Source: Nelumbo lutea (Eukaryota; Streptophyta; Magnoliopsida; Proteales; Nelumbonaceae). Taken from it: a DNA stretch of 64,000 nt. Shown here piece by piece: positions 1 through 11,039 of this stretch. The stretch lies in NCBI GenBank assembly GCA_022828595.1, contig JAKGHH010000002.1, forward strand, positions 37,790,222 through 37,854,221. Reading direction: 5' to 3'. Made by a program: the position numbers and the translations under genes. Each line of letters opens with the position of its first letter. The stretch's first letter is position 1. The notes below the pieces were generated by a model. It worked only from the letters and a program-made list of their open reading frames with translations, was not told the DNA's origin and did not search any database.

Positions 1-569
1 TAAATCGGGAATATGAAGCACATATCTCTGATTTTAGCACATCTAGACTTCTCAAGCCTGATTCATCCAACTGGACTTCACTTGCTGGGACTTATGGATA
101 TATGGCTCCAGGTAATTTTTTTTTTTTAATTCTATATTAGAAATAAATTTTTCTTGGCTATTGGAATCGTGATTTAGCTATTGTATTGCATGCAGAGCTT
201 GCTTATACAAGAAAGGCGACTGAAAAATGTGATGTGTATAGCTTTGGGGTGCTAACACTAGAGGTGATAATGGGAAGGCATCCAACAGAACTTATTGCTT
301 ACATATTGGAATCATCACCATCATCTTCTTCTTCAAAAGCTGTTTTATTGAAAGATATCTTAGATCAACGGCTCTCATTTCCCATGCTGCCTCAAGTTGC
401 AAAGGAAGTGCTCCATGTTGTTAAGCTAGCATTGGCATGCTTAAATGTTAATCCACAATCTCGACCTACCATGCAACGTATATCTCATGAGCTTATGACC
501 TGCAAGCCATCATCTCCAGATCGGTTTCAAGAAATTACAGTAATTGGACCAACTGTTGATGAATTGTGA
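1..569 (+). CDS. LRR receptor-like kinase, 3' end (partial)
   Basis: C-terminal half of a plant LRR receptor-like serine/threonine kinase of the MIK2-like type; the 5' part lies outside the window. Two coding stretches are seen, 3-111 and 196-569, separated by an 84-bp GT-AG intron (112-195) that splits the Glu codon of the APE motif. Exon 1 reads [20 protein letters not shown] then the activation loop and GTYGYMAP; exon 2 gives [20 protein letters not shown], the GRHP segment and the RPTMQRIS end of the kinase lobe, finishing with TGA at 567-569. The magnesium-binding DFG is DFS here (codons 30-38), so this copy may be a weak or dead kinase. Its relatives act in the plasma membrane as peptide receptors. 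A second, broken member of the same family lies at 47.75-51.36 kb. Confidence 0.85.
112..195 (+). other. intron in the receptor kinase
   Basis: GT at 112-113 and AG at 194-195. Removing it restores the reading frame across the APE motif (MAP-E-LAYT). The donor is followed by a T-rich stretch. Confidence 0.85.
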
Positions 570-705
570 GACACATACAGTTTTGGTTGTTAATGACATT
601 ACTGGTGCATGATGAGATGGTATATAGCCAGCAGTGGACTAAACTTTCTTTATCCTCTTCTTTCATCACCATCTTCATCAATTGGGTAGAGAGCATAGCA
701 TACCA

Positions 706-957
706 TACCATACCATTGAAGGATATATTGGACAATTGCCTCTCTTTCCTGTTGGCTGTTGTTTCAACCATGCAACATGTGTTTTTGTTTAGGGGGCCAC
801 CATTCCCAGGAATTTAACAAAATTTCTTCTGTACCATACCATTGAAGGATATATTGGACAATTGTCTCTCTTTCCTGTTGGCTGTTGTTTCAACCATGCA
901 ACATGTGTTTTTGTTTAGGGGGCCACCATTCTCAGGAATTTAACAAAATTTCTTCTG
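706..957 (+). repeat. 2 x 126-bp tandem repeat derived from a kinase tail
   Basis: Copy 1 is 706-831 and copy 2 is 832-957; I count only two differences (C/T in the attgcctct/attgtctct and cattcccagg/cattctcagg segments). The translation still shows LKDILDNCLSF and STMQHV, which match [11 protein letters not shown] and PTMQRIS of the receptor kinase just upstream. The unit is therefore a decayed piece of the kinase C-terminus that was later duplicated in tandem, now in the 3' flank or 3' UTR of the gene. Confidence 0.85.
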
Positions 958-1689
958 TGTTTGGTTGGAATGCTTTTATTTTTATTGGGCGGGTTTCAGT
1001 TGGTGAGAAAGAGCAAGCTTTGTAAGCTTTGGGTTTGAGGCAAGGCCGACTGAATCGCCCCCTGTGTTAGATGATTTTCCTTTTGATTATTGTTAATGAA
1101 GTCTGAAGGCCACCTTTTGATTATTGTTAATGAGCCAAGTCAACGGGAGTACCATTGGCTTGATTATCAAGACCAAATCTTTCTTATTTTATACATATTT
1201 TATCTTAACCCACATCTAATTGATGATAATGATTTGCCAATAGACCAAGTCTTTCTTCTTTTATCTGTAATTGCTACAGATGGACCAACCATGAAAGATT
1301 GATTTTTCCACACGTCATTTTACAATAAACAAAACTATCAAATGCTTTTTCTTGATCTATGATTTATCCACACTGAAAGACTTACAGTACATTCCTGCGG
1401 TGTGTTGAGAACATCTCCCGATGAGAATATCAGAAATAAAGATGTGATCAGCAGGAAATATTCCCAATACACAGCAAGAGTACGCTGTAAAATATTGTGG
1501 AGGGCTGACTTGATCTTTTATTCGTTTACCCCAATTGACTATCCCATAATAACATTATTCTCAAGTATGTTGTTATTCCACATGCTTTCTTTTTGGAACA
1601 ATTGGAATATAAAAAGTTGGTGGCTTTATAGACATATTTTTCTTTCTCCTAGCGTGAAAAATGGATTTATCTCTTTCATGGACATCGGA
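958..1689. other. intergenic, no gene seen
   Basis: No convincing coding sequence. The segment near 1459-1480 shares a 17-base core (atattcccaatacacag) with the fold-back element at 51,970-52,150, so a fragment of that family may be present. The rest is unremarkable AT-rich sequence. Confidence 0.5.
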
Positions 1690-2130
1690 AAGTAGGGGTA
1701 GGGGTGCGGCGGGTGCCGAAGGATTAGGTTTGGGTTGGACCCTGTGCAAATCAAAACTAATTTGAATGGGCTGGACTGTCTATTAAGATATGTTGAATTG
1801 TACCCGTCCAGACTTAATAGTCTAAAGTATTTATTGGATTGGATTGAATTTGATATATCTGTAATTGATTTATCTTGGATTAAATAGGTCAGGTTAAAAT
1901 AATATTTGGTCTATTGATAGAAGACAAGGCTAGAGGTGTCGATAGATCAAGTTTAGATTGGACACAGTCTGAATTAAAACCAATTTAAACAAGTTGGACA
2001 GTCTAATAAGACATCAAATTAGACCAGCACAGTCCAAAATATTTATCAGATTAGATCGGACTTGATCCATTTATAATGGATTCATGTTGAACTAGATCGG
2101 ATAGAACCAATATCAAATCCATTGACAGCC
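1690..2130. repeat. two diverged ~200-bp direct repeats, hAT-like debris
   Basis: The segments 1720-1915 and 1935-2130 are diverged copies of one another: both carry a TTGGAC..GTCTAATAAGA motif, a CAGTCCAAAATATTTAT-like motif and a run ending near TCTATTGATAG or TCCATTGACAG. The left edge (TAGGGGTGCGGCGGGTG, from about 1698) resembles the TAGGGGTG termini of the hAT-type elements elsewhere in this window. No clean target-site duplication was found. Confidence 0.45.
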
Positions 2131-2466
2131 CCAAATGAAATGCTGGACCACATCAGTTGTTTTCTTTAGATTAAGTTGGGCCTATATTTATATACCTCTG
2201 CTGCTCCAGCACATCCAAAGTCTAAGTCCAATACACACGAACAATATAATTGAAAACTTATTAGAAACTGGATTCAATCAGTGCAATCGCCTTGATAACC
2301 TTACATTGAAAATATCTCCCATGAACTAAAACACAGAAATACAGAGATGTTTCCGATGCAAGGCCTTGCACTGACTCACGCAATCTCGATTTATTACTGT
2401 CGTTATCCCAATTCTTTTCTTGTATTGTGAGGAAAAACTTGTATTAATTTGTTTATCATATATAAT
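2131..2466. other. intergenic, nothing recognised
   Basis: No coding sequence, RNA gene or repeat boundary that I can support. Confidence 0.4.
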
Positions 2467-2467
2467 T

Positions 2468-2699
2468 GACTTGTGCGAGTTTGGAAGGATGGTGGCTATG
2501 GCCATCAATTATCATGCATGTATTACCACATAATACACGGCTTGCCTACCCCCTGTTGTGTAGCCCCGTGAAGCAGAAAAAATAATTATCATGCATGGAT
2601 TGGAAGGATGGTGGCTATGGCCATCAATTATCATGCATGGATTACCACATATACACGACTTGTGCGAGTTTGGAAGGATGGTGGCTATGGCCATCAATC
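2468..2699 (+). repeat. three copies of a ~30-bp unit
   Basis: TTGGAAGGATGGTGGCTATG followed by GCCATCAAT occurs at 2481, 2600 and 2670. Copies 1 and 3 share the longer left flank GACTTGTGCGAG, and copies 1 and 2 share the right flank TATCATGCATG, so the array looks like two overlapping local duplications. Confidence 0.8.
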
Positions 2700-3430
2700 C
2701 TACTCACTTTTCTTATCTACTCTTTATCTACCATGAATTGGAGTCACACATCTCTATTATGAATTTAGAGATATGTGATTTTAATTCACTGTGGATAGAG
2801 AGTGAGTAGAAAATCTGGCAGGCCCCTTTTCTATGAATATCTATCTACATGCAAATTTAGATCGGACTCCAACCATACTCAGATATTGAATTCCATTGAT
2901 AAATTAAACCAGAACATCAAAATAGTATATATTATTAATATAATCGAGTAAAATACAAGCATTGAGGCTGTTTTTATGTAGCTTTACTGACTGCTTTAGT
3001 AATCTGGACCAAATATACAGCATAACGTAGTACATGCTAAGAATTATATTTAATTAGCAGGGACTCGTGTCATGCATTGAAAAATCTGAAAGATTGAATA
3101 ATTTTATTTATTATTAATTAATTAATAAATTAATAATCAAAATTTTTTGTTAATTAACTAAAAATATTCAATGTTATTATTAATATTTAAAATTTTAATA
3201 AGTGTATTTTTCATTTAATGTTGATTTACAAAAAGAAGTTATTGTTAATTTTAATTAATATGGACAAATATTTTTTAATAAATTTAATCTTATTAACCAT
3301 TTGTAGGAATTTTAATAACAATTATTATTTTCATTATTTTTAAATGAAACTTTGATTGACTTTAAATAAATAGAAATAATTACAAAAGCTAGCATTTTTA
3401 TTAATTTCACTAATAATTAACAATTATCTG
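2700..3430. other. AT-rich intergenic stretch
   Basis: Very AT-rich from about 2900, with many TTAATTAAT tracts. No gene is visible. Confidence 0.5.
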
Positions 3431-3432
3431 GA

Positions 3433-3720
3433 TTGGCAATGGGGTGGAGCACTCCATCCTTGTCTTCACTCTGCAGTCAAGACACTCTACCCCATCCCTG
3501 TCCTATCCTAGTTTCAGGCAAGTTCAAGGTAATGCGGGACCCACTCCTCGTTAGGGATGAGGAGTCATCAAATTTCCCTACCTTATCCTTAGTGCCAGGC
3601 GATTTCAAGGCAAGGCCCCCACTCCTCATCAAGGATGGGAAATCCTCGAATTTTTCCTACCCTGTCCCCATTGTCGAGCAGGCTCAAGGCAAGGCACCCA
3701 CTCCTCGTCAACCCAATATT
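3433..3720 (+). repeat. internally repeated GC-richer segment (not a gene)
   Basis: An open frame of 116 codons covers 3433-3783, but it consists of imperfect units of about 70 bp. Each unit has a CCCACTCCTCRTYA core (near 3541, 3618 and 3697) and a CCTAYCCTRTCC motif. A similar GGGTAGGGTAGAAATT-type sequence occurs near 53.2 kb. This is noncoding repeat DNA typical of plant intergenic elements and should not be annotated as a protein. Confidence 0.55.
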
Positions 3721-3783
3721 TATTTTAATGACAAAAATGATCAAAAGGATATATTGAGTATCAACCACATGGTAAATTTTTAA

Positions 3784-4039
3784 AAGTATATTAAATTGTC
3801 TTTAATTTTCAAAAAAATTAATTTTATGAAAAATTTGGAAAATTTATTACATTTGTGTAATTTTGAAAACTTGTTCAACTTTATTTTTAAATTGTTATTA
3901 AATAATTTATTTTCTTTTTAAATGTTTTCTTATAGAATTATACTAATTTATCTTATATTCGCTAATATAAACTAATTAATAATTTACTTTTCCATTATTA
4001 TACTAATTTATCTTATTAATTTGTGTAATTATTGGTTCG
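3784..4039. other. AT-rich spacer
   Basis: No feature recognised. Confidence 0.4.
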
Positions 4040-5740
4040 AAATGGTTTAACCACTACATTGTTTAATTTGGTAAATGACTAAATGTTTTTTTGGGTCATT
4101 TTTTATTTTTATTTTATTTTATTTTTCAAAATGTCATTGGTTGATCCATTCGGACCAAACAATCAACCCATTGACCTAGAAAACGATGACAAAAGTGATT
4201 CCATTTTAGGTTCTTAATTGACTTAATTTACTCATTTAGATTGATTCGCTTTATTTGTTAAATTAAACATATAACTTCATTTCCGTTATTCATTTACTTT
4301 AGTTATTTAATTTCTTAATTTACTTAATTAGCTTTATTAAAGTGGCCCATGCCCATTAAATATATGTATGTATGTATCCCTACCCTAACATTCTTATCTA
4401 AGGGTTAAATCTATCACCGCTGAAACTATTTGACCTAGATGATTAAACCTCTGACGTAAAATCTTGCTGGTTTCTGTAGAAAAAACAATACAAACTTTAT
4501 GAACAACAAGAAAAATAAAGAACTTTTGAAGTTGTAGCATCACCTTAAACAATTAACAAGAAGGGAAACTTTGATAAATAAATCAGTTTCAAAAAAGATA
4601 TTGAAAGAATTCGAGGTAGCAATTCATATGATGTGAAAATTTGGAAAATAAACATTTTGGCCAAAAGTAATTAAATAGGTACCTTGGACATTTTCATGCC
4701 TCCTTTTAGAAAATTTTAAACTTAATCAGATATGACTGCAATTACCAAACTTTAGAAGAAGTTTCAGCAACAAGCAGAAAGCTTCAAGGGAAGTTTCAAC
4801 AATTTACCCTTTCAATTATACAGCAATGTTCAATGGGCCTTAGGGGCACAATTCTCTTTTAAGTTTCCCATATTGAATCGGCTGATACTAAAGATTGGGC
4901 TGGGGTCGAGGGCCCGCTCCCAAGTCCCAACACGCTTAAAGAAGGCTCAATTCAGCACTCCCCTTGGAAGCAGAAATTGGGCAGGGGCCGAAAACCTAAA
5001 AATTTTTAGGTTTGACTGCCTGGGTACAAAATGGAACTAGACAAATGACTAATTCCTAAGTTGAATAATTTGACTGCCCAGGAATTTTTAACTAGGTTAA
5101 CAAATTATTGACCCAAACTGTTGAACCACTAAATTGTTTAATCTGGTAAATGGTTTTTGGGTTATTCTTTATTTTAATTGTATTTTATTTTTTATTTTTC
5201 GAAATGTAATGGGTTGATCCATTCGGACAAAACAATCAAACCATTGACCTAAAAAATGATGACCAAAGTGATTCCATTTTAGCTTGTTAATTGGCTTAGT
5301 TTACTCATTTAGATCAATTTGCTTTATCTATTAAATTTAATCGATTAACTTCATTTCCTTTATTCATTTAATTTACTTATTTAATTTCTTAATTTACTTT
5401 ATTATCTTATTTAAAGTGGCCCATTATATATGTATATATGTGTTTGTGTGTGTGTGGACTGCAAATGACCATTCCCTCAAATGGGAGATTGCCATTCCAA
5501 CAGAAATGTGAATGGGATTCCCATTCCACTCAATCAAACAGTTAAAATTGGAATAACTTATTCCTATTCAGATTCTAGACCCCTATTCCCACTTACCAAA
5601 CATGACGTGAATTTCCCATAAAGATTTTTTTTTTTTTTTGGGGGGGGTGGGGGGGGGGGGGGGTAATCGGCCAATACTAAAGATTAGACTTGGGTTGAGG
5701 GCCCGCTACCAACACCCTACAAAGAAGGCTAAAAATGGTG
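4040..5740. repeat. imperfect segmental duplication in AT-rich DNA
   Basis: About 330 bp at 4040-4372 recurs at 5112-5440. Both copies contain GGTTGATCCATTCGGAC, CCATTGACCTA, AGTGATTCCATTTTAG and AAAGTGGCCCAT. Further along, 4878-4955 recurs at 5667-5740 (ATACTAAAGATT, GAGGGCCCGCT, AAAGAAGGCT). The offsets differ (about 1,070 and 790 bp), so one copy has lost roughly 280 bp. No coding capacity is visible. Confidence 0.7.
5627..5663 (+). repeat. poly(T)-poly(G) tract
   Basis: A run of T directly followed by a run of about 25 G with one interrupting T. It is a homopolymer junction prone to sequencing error. Confidence 0.9.
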
Positions 5741-6822
5741 CATTAGCGGCTTAGGGCCTACGGAGGAAGTACTCTGCCTCTTGATATGTTTCTGCTCGTT
5801 GCATTTCATGATTCAACTCACTGTCTTGGCGTCTAGAGAGAGCGTCAGAAACATGGTTAGTGTACCTCGAACTCAAGGCCCAACAACTTCTGCTGTGAAG
5901 GAGTATGTAACTTCTGGTCCAACAAGTATGCAAGACTCCGGTGATCAGTTTTAATAATGAAATTGCTCCCTAACAAATAAGGCCTCCATTTTTGGGTTGC
6001 CAAGACTAAGGCCAGCAGCTCCTTGTCGTGGGTTGAGAGGTTAAGGTTCTTCCCTTGAAAGGCCTTGCTGAAATAAGCTATGGGCCGGCCCATCTGTGAG
6101 ACAACTGCTCCTACACCGTGGTGCAGAAGTCCGACAGCAGCAGTCATGGCACTCTTCAATCGAAAACTCTGTCTGCTTCTATGGTCCATTCCCAGGTCCC
6201 CTTCTTGAGAGGTTGTGTGAGGAGCCTGGCTGGGAGCCCATACCCTTGAACGAACTTGCGATAGTAGTTGGTCAGCCCAAGAAACCCGCACACCTCTCTC
6301 TGAGATTTGGGCCTAGTCCAGGTCACCACCCCTTGGATCATTGCTAGGTCCATGCTGACCCCTAATGCCGAGGTATTCTGTATTCAACTTCACCCGTGGC
6401 AAACCTGCACTTATTTAATTTGGCGAACAACTTATGCTTTCGCATAGTTTCAAGAGTTAGCCTGAGATGCGACAAATGTTCAATCATGGAACTGCTATAA
6501 ACGAGGATATCATCAAAACACACAAGGATAAATCCTCTAAGATAACCTTTTAAAATTTCATTCATGAGTGCTTGGAACTTGGAAAGTGGAGGGAACATTA
6601 CTCAATCCAAATGGCATTACTAAGAATTCATACTGCCCCTTCATGAGTTCTGAATGTCGTCTTATATTCGTTGCCTTCTTCATCCTTATCTGATGGTAAC
6701 TGGATCGAAAATCAAGCTTTGTACACCCACACCCCGTGAAATTCATCAATCATCTCATCCACTATGGGAATCGGGTGTTACCTCAGTTTTGTATGTCAAC
6801 CCGACCTGCATGGTTTGCTCCC
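5740..6822 (-). pseudogene. Ty3/gypsy pol remnant (RT and RNase H)
   Basis: Minus-strand remnant of a gypsy reverse transcriptase-RNase H polyprotein. From high to low coordinates: TKLDFRSSYHQIRMK and EFLVMPFGLSNVPSTFQ (about 6720-6600), FILVCFDDILVYSS with the catalytic FxDD (about 6510), GFLGLTNYYRKFV (about 6260), then the RNase H part IAYFSKAFQGKNL, THDKELLAL and IIKTDHRSLAYLL (about 6090-5930), ending with YTNHVSDALSRR (about 5870-5835). The pieces sit in different frames, so the gene is dead. Upstream of the RT start it is broken by the hAT-like element at 6831-8178. Confidence 0.85.
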
Positions 6823-6830
6823 ATCACTCC

Positions 6831-8178
6831 TAGGAGTGGCAAATGGTTGGGCTGGGTGTGGGTTGAGCACTAACCCACCCACATTGACCCATTGCCCCAT
6901 TGTCACCCATATCTATTGGGTATTAGTGGGTCACAACCCACCTTGACCCTGACCCACCCATATGATCCATTAACCCAATGCAAATATTAAGAAAATATAA
7001 ATATTATATCAAATAAATCTATAAATATTATAAAATTATATAGAAAAGACAAGAAATACAAAGAAATAATAAAAACACAAAATTTGCAAAAAAAATCACA
7101 GAAAAAACAATAAAATTGTAGAAAACAAGGAAATTTTAAAATGTATATTTCAAAAAAATAGAAATTGAATAAAATACACAAATTGATAAAAATTCAAAAT
7201 AAATATATATTTCAACTGAGAAATTATAAAAAAAAAACAAAAAAAAAGATAAAAATAAGAATTGCATAAAATACCTAAAATCATAAAATTTTCAAAATTT
7301 ATATATTTCAACATAAAATCATAAATTACAGAAAAATAATTAAAATATAAAAATCAAAACGATCATAAACTTCAGCTAATACCAAAAAATATAGAAAATG
7401 ATGCAATTTTAATATATAATAAAAAATGTAAAATTGCAAAAATAAACACCTCTGCTCTAGTTCCTATAATTGGCAGCCATGCCATCCTAGATCTGGCCCA
7501 ATGCCAGAATAAGAAGAGAGAGAAGGAAGAGTTAGAAAACTTAATCGGTGGTACCAACAGCGGCGATAAAAAGAGAAAGAAGAAGAGAAGAGGAAGAGGA
7601 AGTAGATCTAAAATCTAGATCGTTGGTATTGGCTGGTGGCGACGATAAGAATAATAAGAAGAGGGGAAGAGGAGGAAGTAGATCTGAAATCTAAATTGGT
7701 AGTATTGGCCGGCGACGGCAATAAGAATAATAAGAAGAAGAGGGGAAGAGGAGGAAGTAGATCTGTAATTTATATTGGTAGTATTGGCCAATGGTGGTGA
7801 TAAGAATAATAAGAAGAAGGGAAGAGGAGGAAATAGATCTGAAATCTATATCAGTAGTATTGGCCGGTGGTGGTGATGAGAAGAGGAAGAAGAACAAAAT
7901 TGGGATGGACAACCAATGACAACAAGATTGGTGGTACCAGTCGCTATAGCCACTGAAAGTTATTCAAAATTTTCCAACTTCTTCTTTAACACTTGCATCA
8001 AACCCTAAAAGATAAATAGGTAGATAATTTTTGTTAATTTCAACTCATGGGTACCCTCAATGCAACCCTGACCCTTTTTCCTTGACCCAATTGGGTCACT
8101 CGACCCATAATGACCCTTTACTAAAGTGGGTGGGTATGGGTGGGTCAAAGTGGGTCGGAGTCAAAATTATCACCCCTA
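6831..8178. mobile_element. hAT-like non-autonomous element (1,348 bp)
   Basis: Starts TAGGAGTGG and ends CACCCCTA, the terminal pattern of plant hAT-type elements. It is flanked by 8-bp direct repeats ATCACTCC (6823-6830) and GTCACTCC (8179-8186), identical at 7 of 8 positions. The ends are rich in GGGTGGGT/ACCCACCC subterminal motifs. The interior is AT-rich, has no transposase, and carries a four-copy minisatellite. It has inserted next to the gypsy pol remnant. Confidence 0.75.
7560..7885. repeat. ~77-bp minisatellite, four copies
   Basis: GTAGATCTGAAATCTA-like units start at 7602, 7678, 7757 and 7832, each followed by TTGGTAGTATTGGCC, GGYGRYGRYRATAAGAATAA and a GAAGAGGAGG tract. The array lies inside the hAT-like element. 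Confidence 0.8.
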
Positions 8179-8186
8179 GTCACTCC

Positions 8187-8589
8187 ATTGAACCTGCTAT
8201 CCATCGCCGAAATGAACTGCCTCCATGTCAAAGTCGGTTGGAGGTCCCAGTACCAACAGTACGATTTAATGACCTTTCCTACGCAACTTAAGCGCGCCAT
8301 AAATACTCATTGCTCTTTGGGTATTTTCTATATTTCGAAGTATTGCTTAATCTGGAGGAGCCAACTGTCCAAGTTAGTACCATTAAACTTAGGTAGATCG
8401 AGCTTCTGTCATCGTTGGAACCCCTATTGAGGTTGGTTCATGGATTATCAGTTGGGTGCATGTTGGGCCGAACCGATCCATCTTCTAGGAGTTCTATCAT
8501 CTTGTCATCCAACGTCTTCATAGGATAACTTTTCCATAATAAGATCAGATTATAGTTTTGCGAACAAGGTTCATGATGCTTTCTTAGTT
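8187..8589. other. no gene recognised
   Basis: Sequence to the right of the hAT-like insertion. I could not match it to the gypsy pol remnant on the other side or to another family. Confidence 0.4.
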
Positions 8590-8960
8590 GCCAACTGTAG
8601 TATAGAGTTTCTTGTTGTTGATTCTTTCATTGGGGAGCCTCATTATTCCCATCTTTTTGTTGAGACCATGACAGTTCTTTGGCTCTTTGATGCACTAGAG
8701 AGTTGGGTCTTAGAACATTGTCCTTCAATCCGATTGCCGGGTCTTAATTACTTTTTTAATAGTCAGATTAGGTTTAATTCCTCCACAAGACCTGTCATGT
8801 TAGTTTGAGGATGTAAAGTTTGAAGTTCATCATTTTAACTATATTTTCTGGTAGTTTATTAATAGAGTTCAAAACTCTATTTCTCATGTTCTAGCTAGTT
8901 GGTTGTATGACCGTGGTCTGGGTGGTTCTTGGTGTATTGCTTTTTAACTTAATGAATTTC
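8590..8960 (+). pseudogene. possible RNase H-like LINE scrap
   Basis: Weak plus-strand coding trace: VETMTVLWLFDALESWVLEH (about 8660-8720), then after stops a segment resembling the NSxxHVLAxxxxDRG end of plant LINE RNase H domains (about 8870-8940). Several stops and shifts interrupt it. The match is tentative. Confidence 0.3.
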
Positions 8961-9009
8961 ACTTTTACCAAAAACAAATATGTTTATGTTTAGATTCTCC
9001 AATTTTTGG

Positions 9010-10115
9010 ACTTCAAAACCTAAACCATTGGATTCTTATATTTGGAAGGGTATCCTCTATTGTAAATCACCCATTCATATGGGTTGTCGTTGGATTGTTG
9101 GTAACGACTAGAATATTAATGCATTTGCGGATGATCCTTGGTTGCCTCTTAACAAGGTTTCTCCTCTTCATTCTCACAACTGTAGATCTTTGAAAGTGGC
9201 CAATCTTATTCTCCACCACTCTATGTCTTGGAATATTCGTTTGGTGGAGCAAATCTTCCCAACTCATGTGGTTAAAGAACTTCATTCTTTAAACCTGTCC
9301 ATGCTCTACAACTCTATGGACGATCTGCTAGTTTGGACTCTTACTCCCCACGGTTAGTTCTCCACCTCTTCTGCCTATCGACTTCTCCTCTATTTCCTCC
9401 CCAGTTCTTCAAAGGCAAATCTATTGTTTGGAAATTATGAGTGGTCAAAATTTTGGAAACTCAAATGGATCAGCCCCAAAGTCCTGATTTTCATCTAGAG
9501 GGCACTAAATGATGCTCTTCCCTCTAATCAAAAACTTAAAATCTTGAGATTCTCTAACCTTGATTCTTACTGCCCTTTCTGTTTGTCTGATGAGGAATCT
9601 TTTGATCATTAATTCCTTAGTTGTGCTAATGCAAAATCAATTTGTTTTGGTTCAGTTCTGGGTGTTCGAACTGAAATCTCTTCCAGAATTTATCTCATTT
9701 TGGATCTCCTTGGAGTCTCCTTCTGAGCCCTCCTCTGCCCCTCCTTATTTATTGGCGTTCTCTATTTTATGGCATATTTGGCTGGCACGTAATGCACTAA
9801 TCTTTCATAAGGAGGTTTGGTCTCTAGAAATGACCCTCAGTAAAGCTTGGGATTTTGTTATCCAATCCTTTCTTGGAATTCTTCCCTGCGATGTTCGTCC
9901 TCCTTCTGAATCCAATCTTTCTACATTGAAGAGATGGTGTAAGCCAGCGACGGGTTTGGTTAAAATAAACTTCGATGGGGCTAACTCTCCTTCCTGTGCA
10001 GTTGCTGGATGTATAGTTAGGGACCATCATGGAAACTTGATTTTTGCTCGTGCTATCGCTCTCAGCAAATGCTCGGCCTTGGAATCTGAATCTCATGCTC
10101 TCTTCGAAAGTTTGC
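9010..10115 (+). pseudogene. L1-type LINE, C-terminal part (zf-RVT and RNase H)
   Basis: Plus-strand remnant of an L1-like ORF2 C-terminus. In order: SYIWKGILYCKSPIHMGCRW and NAFADDPWLPL (about 9030-9150), the zf-RVT region with FWKLKWISPKVLIF and YCPFCLSDEESFDH (about 9445-9610), and an RVT_3-type RNase H start, KPATGLVKINFDGANSP, GCIVRDHHGNLIFARAIALS, ALESESHALFESLQFA (about 9945-10,115). It contains stops at least near 9110, 9355, 9497 and 9610. The RNase H domain ends abruptly at about 10,115, where GC-rich unrelated sequence begins. Confidence 0.85.
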
Positions 10116-10640
10116 AATTTGCTCGCACTTCGCGCGTGTGTGTGGCGCAATGAGGCGCTTTAGAGGTGCACTTTGCTCGCATTTCGCGCGCACCCGCGTG
10201 GCTCGCGATGGGCGGCTCTGGTTTTGGTGCGTTGGTGACCGTTGATCACCGTTGATGAGATCAACGGTCATGATTTGATCGGGTGTGATCAAGAAGCACA
10301 ATTCAAAGTTAATAGTCACCAACTGTTAACAACTTTTTTAAACAGTCACAATGTTTGAAATTGTGACCTTTCAATGTGCCTTCTCTAAACTAGCACCTAC
10401 CTTTTCCTCACACCTCTTCACAAATTATTTAAGGAGCATGAATCAGACTCCAAAACATACAACTTCGAAATTCACTATCTCTCTCTCTCTCAGTCCGGTC
10501 TGCTACAGTCTCACAGTTTGGAGACTCTTCAACTTTGCTGGTTGCAGATTCTTGTCCAAGGCTCTGTTGTATCCTACAAACAAATTTGCCCGTAACCCAA
10601 CAACAAACTCAATAAAACTGAGTGGGGGCAAATAACGTTC
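10116..10640 (+). repeat. GC-rich segment then LTR-like sequence
   Basis: Begins with two copies of GCTCGCAYTTCGCGCG (10,116 and 10,167). It contains a perfect 11-bp inverted repeat TGACCGTTGAT / ATCAACGGTCA (10,236-10,246 and 10,260-10,270) and ends with a run to AAACTGAGTGGGGGCAAA (about 10,615-10,632). The mix of promoter-like palindromes and a CT-rich leader resembles an LTR or its remnant. No second copy, primer-binding site or target-site duplication was found, so the identity is unproven. Confidence 0.3.
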
Positions 10641-10940
10641 TTAAGACAGTGTCTTCAGACGCGCCTCAGAGCTTCTCCTCCTAAGTTACAGTGACCCCAT
10701 CTTCCCCAACATTGTCGAATTCCAAATAGATCCACATGGGGGAGGTTGTTGATCGATTCTTCATTCCAGATAGGTCCACATGGGGGAGGCTGATGAATTG
10801 GACCTGGGTGAGGGTGGAGACGAGTGATTCTATGTAGATTGAGGTTGCAGTTACTTGAAGCGTGAGGACAATGGCAGATAACCAATCATCCCTCTTGAAA
10901 AGGTGCTATGCAAGCTCCACCACCGATACAAGGTGCCTGG
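10641..10940 (+). repeat. short direct repeats, otherwise unassigned
   Basis: ATTCCARATAGRTCCACATG followed by GGGGAGG occurs at 10,719 and 10,763 (44-bp period). No gene is recognised. Confidence 0.5.
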
Positions 10941-11039
10941 TTCTCCACGATGGGGAAGAAAACCAACTCTTTCTCTCTCTCTTATTCTTCTTTATCTTCT
11001 TCCTCAAGCTACAGCTCACCTCCCCTACCATTGTTGATG
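10941..11039 (+). repeat. left-flank unit also present right of the gypsy element
   Basis: The sequence from TTCTCCACGATGGGGAAGAA to CTACCATTGTTGATG recurs at 22,011-22,125, and its last 15 bases recur again at 21,989-22,003. The 5-bp target site of the LTR element is probably TGATG (11,035-11,039). Confidence 0.8.

Noticed and set aside
3433..3783. 116-codon open frame starting MAMGWSTPSLSSLC
   Set aside because: It is made of imperfect ~70-bp repeats also found elsewhere; no protein resemblance.
4040..5440. The two 330-bp blocks as LTRs of one small element
   Set aside because: No TG..CA ends, primer site, polypurine tract or target duplication could be placed.
8187..8430. Continuation of the gypsy pol gene beyond the hAT insertion
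   Set aside because: Joining across the target duplication did not give recognisable RT sequence upstream of the known part.
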